Origin: Bacteroidota bacterium
GTDB taxonomy: Bacteria; Bacteroidota; Bacteroidia; Flavobacteriales; Flavobacteriaceae
Assembly: GCA_023457535.1 (NCBI GenBank)
Contig: JAEWLN010000082.1
Coordinates: forward strand, 1 to 9,223
Reading direction: 5' to 3'
DNA length: 9,223 bases
Shown: positions 5,714 through 9,223 of the stretch, one piece after another
Layout: each line of letters starts with the position of its first letter
How positions within the stretch are numbered: position 1 is the first letter of the stretch
Notes under the pieces: generated by a model
Told to the model about the DNA's origin: nothing
What the model saw: only the letters and a program-made list of their open reading frames with translations
Databases searched by the model: none
Made by a program: the position numbers and the translations under genes

Positions 5714-6778
5714 CTAAAATTCTTCTACTTTGTGGTAATTGACGAGCAGATCCACGAATTTGCTATAGCTTTCCAAACCATCCTTCTGGCGGTTGAATTT
5801 AAGGAAGTTGTCGTAAAAAATCTTAAAGCCGGTTTCGACAAACGTTTCGTACTGTTCCCAGAATTGGCGGGCTTCCTCGTAATTTTTCAAAATGCCCGGA
5901 TTCACGGTCGATTGGAGTCGTTCAAACGTTTTTTCATCGCGGATACGCCAATTGCGCAGACAATATTTGAGCGCATACGTGTAGCCTGAATACTGGAAAT
6001 ATACATTGCTGTTGCGCACCGACGCCATATAACCGATAAAATTCGCTTCGCTTTCAGAGGCATAGCCTATTTGGTGGGCCATTTCATGCGCGGCAGTCGT
6101 CGGGAAATTGAACATGGGCAGCATGGAATTGACCTGCGATTCATTGGTGAATGGATTCAGATAACCCGCAAAACCCATGTAGGTGAGTGGCAGACTCATC
6201 AGCGACGTTTTATTGCTGGGAACGGTATACGCAAAATAGGGATGTGTTTGCGCCAGATGGCGGTAACCTTCAAGGCTCATGGAAAAAACCTGTTGTCGGG
6301 AGTAGGGGAATGTTACCTTCGCGGTATCGCTGTGAACGATGCGGGTATGGAGGCCGTTGGCGCGTTTGATCAGTGATTGCGTAAATTTCAAAAGGTCTGC
6401 ATCGGTGTATTGGCGGCCGATGTCCAACTTTTGGTACAAGGGCACGCGGTGGTAATTCATCGCCCAAAGCACGTGAAAACAAAAATAAAATACCGATACT
6501 ACGGACGTCATCGCAAGCAAATGATCACGCCATTTGGCTTTCCATGTCTTGCGATGGGCCCAGAACCAACGCAGGCTGAGCGTTATCAATACAAAATACA
6601 GTACATCGCCGAGCGAAAACGGGATCCAACCCATTGCCTTTCGCAACATCGGGGCAAGTGCCGCGTAGATTCCGTTGCTATAATAGGTTTCGATCCATTC
6701 GGGAAAAAGCGATAGTGCTTGGACCGCGATGATTTGAACAACAAGGAAAATCGGCAGGATAAATTTTTTGTATCGCAT
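5714..6778 (-). CDS. DUF3810-like membrane protein with HExxH metallopeptidase motif
   Basis: A 354-residue protein that I match from memory to the DUF3810 family of Bacteroidota. Three hydrophobic segments occupy the N-terminal third (about 6-25, 55-72 and 86-106), followed by a large soluble region. That region carries AAHEMAHQIGYASESEANFI (229-248): H231, E232 and H235 form an HExxH zinc site, with E242 or E244 as probable third ligand. This is the layout of a zinc metallopeptidase of the gluzincin type with its catalytic domain probably outside the inner membrane, but no substrate is known to me and peptidase activity is inference. The start at 6778 gives a basic MRYKK then a hydrophobic helix, fitting a membrane anchor. 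TATATTTA at 6791-6784 on this strand is a near-consensus -7 box. Confidence 0.8.
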   Translation of the reverse strand: MRYKKFILPIFLVVQIIAVQALSLFPEWIETYYSNGIYAALAPMLRKAMGWIPFSLGDVLYFVLITLSLRWFWAHRKTWKAKWRDHLLAMTSVVSVFYFCFHVLWAMNYHRVPLYQKLDIGRQYTDADLLKFTQSLIKRANGLHTRIVHSDTAKVTFPYSRQQVFSMSLEGYRHLAQTHPYFAYTVPSNKTSLMSLPLTYMGFAGYLNPFTNESQVNSMLPMFNFPTTAAHEMAHQIGYASESEANFIGYMASVRNSNVYFQYSGYTYALKYCLRNWRIRDEKTFERLQSTVNPGILKNYEEARQFWEQYETFVETGFKIFYDNFLKFNRQKDGLESYSKFVDLLVNYHKVEEF

Positions 6779-6783
6779 CGGCG

Positions 6784-6791
6784 TAAATATA
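6784..6791 (-). promoter_or_regulatory. Candidate -7 box for the DUF3810-like gene
   Basis: On the minus strand this reads TATATTTA, one mismatch from TAnnTTTG, with a TTA about 21 nt upstream as a weak -33. It sits only 5 nt from the start codon, which would make the message essentially leaderless, so the call is weak. Confidence 0.25.
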
Positions 6792-6868
6792 GCAACATTG
6801 GGGCGGCATTGTTAATTTCTTTTTGGAAAATTTAACGGCTTTATTTAGAACAGATAAAAATTACTCGA

Positions 6869-6876
6869 TACATTTG
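6869..6876 (+). promoter_or_regulatory. -7 promoter box for the [2Fe-2S] protein gene
   Basis: TACATTTG is an exact TAnnTTTG match 18 nt before the ATG at 6895. A TTT at 6844-6846, 22 nt upstream, is a partial -33. The box lies inside the longer open frame that starts at 6823, which supports the downstream ATG as the real start. Confidence 0.5.
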
Positions 6877-6894
6877 CACCGTATTGCTACCGGT

Positions 6895-7152
6895 ATGGGA
6901 AAGAACAAAAAGAAGGAGAAAGTGATCTTGCTGTGCGACGGCAAAAAATGCTGTAAATACAACAGCGAGGTCAAAGAATGCTTTAAGGATCTTGTCAAAG
7001 ACGCCGGTCTCAAAGATCTCGTATCGATCAAAAAAATGGATTGTCAGGGCATGTGCAAACAAGCGCCTGTAATTTGCATCCACAAGAATGAATGTGTTGG
7101 GAAAGTCTCTAAAAAAGATGCAAAAAAATTGTTCGAAAAACACATCGCCTGA
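6895..7152 (+). CDS. Thioredoxin-like [2Fe-2S] ferredoxin domain protein
   Basis: A small basic protein of 85 residues resembling the thioredoxin-like [2Fe-2S] ferredoxins (the fold of NuoE and Azotobacter shethna-type ferredoxins). The cluster cysteines fit the family spacing: C14-x4-C19 in LLCDGKKCCKY, then C50-x3-C54 in MDCQGMCKQAP. C20, C29, C61 and C67 are additional. A proline follows the last ligand pair (QAPV), as in the family. It should be a cytosolic electron carrier; no partner is visible, and the NDH-2 gene upstream is separated by an opposing gene. An in-frame ATG at 6823 would add 24 residues, but this stretch contains the promoter-like TACATTTG and no family-like sequence, so I start at 6895. 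The lysine-rich N-terminus (GKNKKKEK) is unusual for an acidic ferredoxin class. Confidence 0.85.
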   Translation: MGKNKKKEKVILLCDGKKCCKYNSEVKECFKDLVKDAGLKDLVSIKKMDCQGMCKQAPVICIHKNECVGKVSKKDAKKLFEKHIA

Positions 7153-7153
7153 T

Positions 7154-7220
7154 GTTTAAAGTTTCAGGTTTGAAGTTTAAAGTTGTCCGTGTTTTGTAAC
7201 TTTGAACCTTAAACTTCAAA
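7154..7220. repeat. Inverted and direct repeat cluster in the 78-nt gap
   Basis: TTTGAAGTTTAA (7169-7180) is the exact reverse complement of TTAAACTTCAAA (7209-7220). AAAGTT (7179-7184) and AACTTT (7198-7203) extend the stem with a 5-nt bulge. GTTTAAAGTT also occurs twice directly (7154-7163 and 7175-7184). There is no T run after the hairpin, so it is not a standard terminator, though it separates two genes with their own promoter boxes. Confidence 0.6.
7197..7204 (+). promoter_or_regulatory. -7 promoter box for the dipeptidase gene
   Basis: TAACTTTG matches TAnnTTTG exactly, 26 nt before the TTG start codon. TTTG at 7169-7172 is a possible -33 with a slightly long 24-nt spacer. Both boxes fall within the inverted repeat at 7169-7220. 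Confidence 0.5.
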
Positions 7221-7230
7221 TTCTCTCACC

Positions 7231-8694
7231 TTGAGCAACGAAATCAGAAACCTCGAACCCAAAGCACTTTGGTCTCAATTTGCCGATCTGAATGCTGTTC
7301 CGCGTCCGTCAAAAAAGGAAGAGCGCGTTATCGAATTCATGAAAAACTTTGGCAACAGGCTTAAACTTGAAACCATTGTCGACGAGATCGGCAACGTCAT
7401 TATCCGCAAACCTGCCACATCGGGCATGGAAAATCGCAAGACAGTGGTCATGCAAGGCCACCTCGACATGGTCCACCAAAAAAATAACGACACTGTTTTT
7501 GACTTTGAAACGCAAGGCATCGACATGTATGTTGACGGCGACTGGGTACGCGCGCGCGGCACAACGCTTGGAGCCGACAACGGCCTTGGTGTGGCAACGA
7601 TTATGGCCATTCTGGAATCTACAGACATTCCGCATCCCGCTATCGAAGCGTTGTTTACGATCGATGAAGAAACGGGAATGACGGGGGCGCTCAACCTTAA
7701 AGGCGGACTTTTGCAGGGGGAAATCCTGCTCAACCTCGATACGGAAGAGGATGACGAAATCGACATCGGCTGCGCAGGCGGCGTAGATGTTACGGCTACG
7801 AGAAGCTATAGCGAAGAGGAAACCCCGGACGGTTCCGTGGGTTATACCATCACGGTAAAAGGACTCAGCGGCGGACATTCGGGCATGGACATCCACAAGG
7901 GGCTCGGCAACGCCAATAAAATCATGAACCGGTTGCTTTTTGACGGATTTGAGAATTTTGGCCTGCAGATCGCCGAGATCGATGGCGGCAGCCTTCGCAA
8001 TGCAATTCCACGTGAAAGTGTGGCAAGGGTCGTCATTGCCGGGATGTACGACGAGGCTTATGTGTTTGACATGCAGGAAATAATCAACGATATAAAAGCG
8101 GAGTTCAAAACCACTGAGCCAAATCTCGCCATCGAAATTGTCAAGTCTGATTTACCTCAAAGGGTCATGGATCTGGGCGTGCAGGAGGGAATCCTGCGTG
8201 CATTGTATGCGGCGCACAATGGCGTTTACCGCATGAGCGCCGATATGCCTGACTTGGTTGAAACTTCGAATAATATTGCGCGCGTGATTGTAAAGAACGG
8301 CGAAATTTCGATTGGTTGCCTGACGCGCTCGTCGGTTGAAAGTTCAAAATTTGACTTGGCCAATGCTTTGCGGTCCGCATTTGAACTGACGGGCTGCGAA
8401 GTGGTGTTTACGGGATCGTATCCGGGGTGGACACCAAATGTAAAGTCGGAAATTCTGGACGTGCTTGTCGGTCTCTACGAAAACCAAAACGGTGAAAAAC
8501 CCCGTGTGGTAGCATGCCACGCCGGACTTGAATGTGGCATCCTGGGCACGAATTATCCTGATATGGATATGATTTCTTTTGGCCCGACGATTTACGGCGC
8601 GCATTCGCCGGACGAGCGGGCGAGTATTTCATCGGCGCAAAAATATTGGAAATTCGTGCTTGAAATCCTGCAGAACATTCCGTTAAAGCGTTAA
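7231..8694 (+). CDS. pepD: Aminoacyl-histidine dipeptidase (M20C, PepD-like)
   Basis: A 487-residue zinc peptidase of family M20C, which hydrolyses Xaa-His and other dipeptides, including carnosine-type substrates, in the cytosol. All expected active-site residues are present: H77 and D79 in QGHLDMV, D116 in GADNGLG, catalytic E146 and ligand E147 in DEETGMTG, D170 in LNLDTEE, and H458 in GAHSPDER. This set sits three residues before the positions I recall for E. coli PepD. The internal dimerisation/lid domain contains GGHSGMDIHKG. Length is normal and the frame intact. The start is TTG at 7231: no in-frame ATG is nearby, and the peptide beginning SNEIRNLEPKALW matches the family N-terminus. 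No signal peptide. It has its own promoter box upstream and a clear intrinsic terminator after the stop, so it is probably a single-gene transcript. Confidence 0.95.
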   Translation: MSNEIRNLEPKALWSQFADLNAVPRPSKKEERVIEFMKNFGNRLKLETIVDEIGNVIIRKPATSGMENRKTVVMQGHLDMVHQKNNDTVFDFETQGIDMYVDGDWVRARGTTLGADNGLGVATIMAILESTDIPHPAIEALFTIDEETGMTGALNLKGGLLQGEILLNLDTEEDDEIDIGCAGGVDVTATRSYSEEETPDGSVGYTITVKGLSGGHSGMDIHKGLGNANKIMNRLLFDGFENFGLQIAEIDGGSLRNAIPRESVARVVIAGMYDEAYVFDMQEIINDIKAEFKTTEPNLAIEIVKSDLPQRVMDLGVQEGILRALYAAHNGVYRMSADMPDLVETSNNIARVIVKNGEISIGCLTRSSVESSKFDLANALRSAFELTGCEVVFTGSYPGWTPNVKSEILDVLVGLYENQNGEKPRVVACHAGLECGILGTNYPDMDMISFGPTIYGAHSPDERASISSAQKYWKFVLEILQNIPLKR

Positions 8695-8724
8695 AAAAGG
8701 CCACCGACAGGTGGTTTTTTTTTT
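8693..8724 (+). terminator. Rho-independent terminator after the dipeptidase gene
   Basis: CCACC (8701-8705) and GGTGG (8710-8714) form a stem with loop GACA, followed by ten T (8715-8724) and preceded by an A run (8693-8698). The structure begins at the gene's TAA, so it terminates the dipeptidase message; the A run before it could also let it work on the opposite strand. Confidence 0.85.
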
Positions 8725-8829
8725 GCAGTAGAAGTGCATTTTTAAAGGCTGAACCAATGCTTAATTTTGGGATTGTACAAGGTTAGATGTTTTGTTGCGA
8801 TATCTCACGTCTCGAATTCCTGTCACTTT

Positions 8830-8929
8830 AAACTTTAACAATAAGTACAGATTTTCTGTACATAAAAGTCGTCGTAGTTCCTTAGGAATAAACCCTATGC
8901 CCCTTCCCTATAGGGTAGAAAATACGATT
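8830..8929 (+). repeat. 100-bp direct repeat, copy 1
   Basis: Identical to 9124-9223 at 98 of 100 positions (differences at 8867 A/T and 8887 A/G), with an offset of 294 bp. It contains two hairpins: GTACAGA/TCTGTAC (8845-8851/8855-8861, loop TTT) and ACCCTAT/ATAGGGT (8892-8898/8910-8916, 11-nt loop rich in C). Confidence 0.92.
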
Positions 8930-8946
8930 TTTTTCGATACCCTGTT

Positions 8947-8961
8947 TACAGAAAATCTGTA
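8947..8961. repeat. Inverted copy of the repeat hairpin
   Basis: TACAGAAAATCTGTA is the exact reverse complement of 8846-8860 (TACAGATTTTCTGTA). It forms its own hairpin and could also pair over 15 bp with the hairpin in copy 1, enclosing the ACCCTAT hairpin. Confidence 0.7.
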
Positions 8962-9013
8962 GTTCACAAACAAACCTTCAGTTCTTTCAGATTAAATAGA
9001 TGGGTTTTGCTTG

Positions 9014-9027
9014 GAGCCAGGATTTTC
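9014..9027 (+). repeat. Short direct repeat GARCCAGGATTTTC, copy 1
   Basis: The same motif recurs at 9082-9095 with one difference in 14 bases (G9016/A9084), and the flanks continue similarly (CTATACCAGGTC and ATATCCAGTCT). The spacing is 68 bp. Confidence 0.6.
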
Positions 9028-9081
9028 CTATACCAGGTCGGCAGCACTTCAATTAACATTGGAAAAATGTATTGTTTTTTC

Positions 9082-9095
9082 GAACCAGGATTTTC
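9082..9095 (+). repeat. Short direct repeat GARCCAGGATTTTC, copy 2
   Basis: Second copy of the 9014 motif. Together they lie between the two 100-bp repeat copies and may be degenerate parts of the same repeating unit. Confidence 0.6.
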
Positions 9096-9123
9096 ATATC
9101 CAGTCTGCTAATTCTTACGCTTG

Positions 9124-9223
9124 AAACTTTAACAATAAGTACAGATTTTCTGTACATAAATGTCGTCGTAGTTCCTTAGGGATAAACCCTATGCCCCTTC
9201 CCTATAGGGTAGAAAATACGATT
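9124..9223 (+). repeat. 100-bp direct repeat, copy 2, cut by the window edge
   Basis: Matches 8830-8929 up to the last base of the window, so the true repeat is probably longer. Weaker resemblance extends left of both copies (8803-8829 with 9094-9123: GTCT, AATTC and CTT in the same order), suggesting a repeating unit near 294 bp. Confidence 0.92.

Larger units (their letters stand above)
8725..9223. other. Non-coding repeat-bearing region at the right end
   Basis: No open frame of note is present on either strand in these 499 nt. The region is AT-rich compared with the genes and contains the 100-bp direct repeat pair (8830-8929, 9124-9223), an inverted copy of its hairpin (8947-8961) and a shorter direct repeat (9014-9027, 9082-9095). 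Positions 8725-8829 hold nothing I can name. Confidence 0.7.

Noticed and set aside
6823..6894. Upstream ATG of the [2Fe-2S] protein
   Set aside because: It lies upstream of an exact -7 promoter box, so it would probably not be transcribed from it, and the extra residues do not fit the fold.
8830..9223. CRISPR array
   Set aside because: Repeats are 100 bp with a 294-bp period and two internal hairpins, only two copies are visible, and there are no regular short spacers or cas genes.

Overview
The window looks like chromosome from a Bacteroidota member, most likely Flavobacteriaceae or a close relative. Three things point there. The protein families (two-gene sigma/membrane cassette, DUF3810-like and DUF4268-like proteins, the NDH-2, the M20C dipeptidase) match flavobacterial proteins I know. 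Several genes are preceded by the Bacteroidota -7 box TAnnTTTG. Shine-Dalgarno motifs are generally absent. No rRNA, tRNA, CRISPR array, transposase or phage gene is visible.

Layout, left to right. Positions 2-229 hold the C-terminal end of an unidentified + strand gene. It abuts a convergent DUF4268-like gene (230-664, -). Divergent from that is a Nudix CoA pyrophosphatase-like gene (776-1420, +), followed by a PlsC-like acyltransferase (1534-2340, +). The acyltransferase ends in a 4-nt overlap with a convergent two-gene operon on the - strand: an ECF sigma factor (2972-3466) and a four-helix membrane protein (2337-2966) that is a candidate anti-sigma factor. Next comes about 900 nt without a convincing gene (3467-4370). 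It contains a highly structured element of roughly 780 nt bounded by 24-nt complementary ends. After it come a type II NADH dehydrogenase-like flavoprotein (4371-5675, +), a convergent membrane protein with an HExxH motif (5714-6778, -), a small thioredoxin-like [2Fe-2S] protein (6895-7152, +), and an aminoacyl-histidine dipeptidase (7231-8694, +) with a clear intrinsic terminator. The last 500 nt are non-coding and contain a 100-bp direct repeat (98/100 identical, 294-bp period) built from two hairpins; the second copy runs off the window edge.

The genes are mostly housekeeping: CoA/nucleotide clean-up, phospholipid acylation, respiratory NAD(P)H oxidation, dipeptide hydrolysis and a regulatory sigma pair. 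They do not form one pathway and alternate in orientation as small independent units. The most interesting parts are non-coding: the 3527-4305 element, which could be a large structured RNA or a dispersed repeat family; the hairpin touching the NDH-2 start codon; and the repeat block at the right end. All RNA structure was found by eye from complementarity, with no folding or covariation computed.
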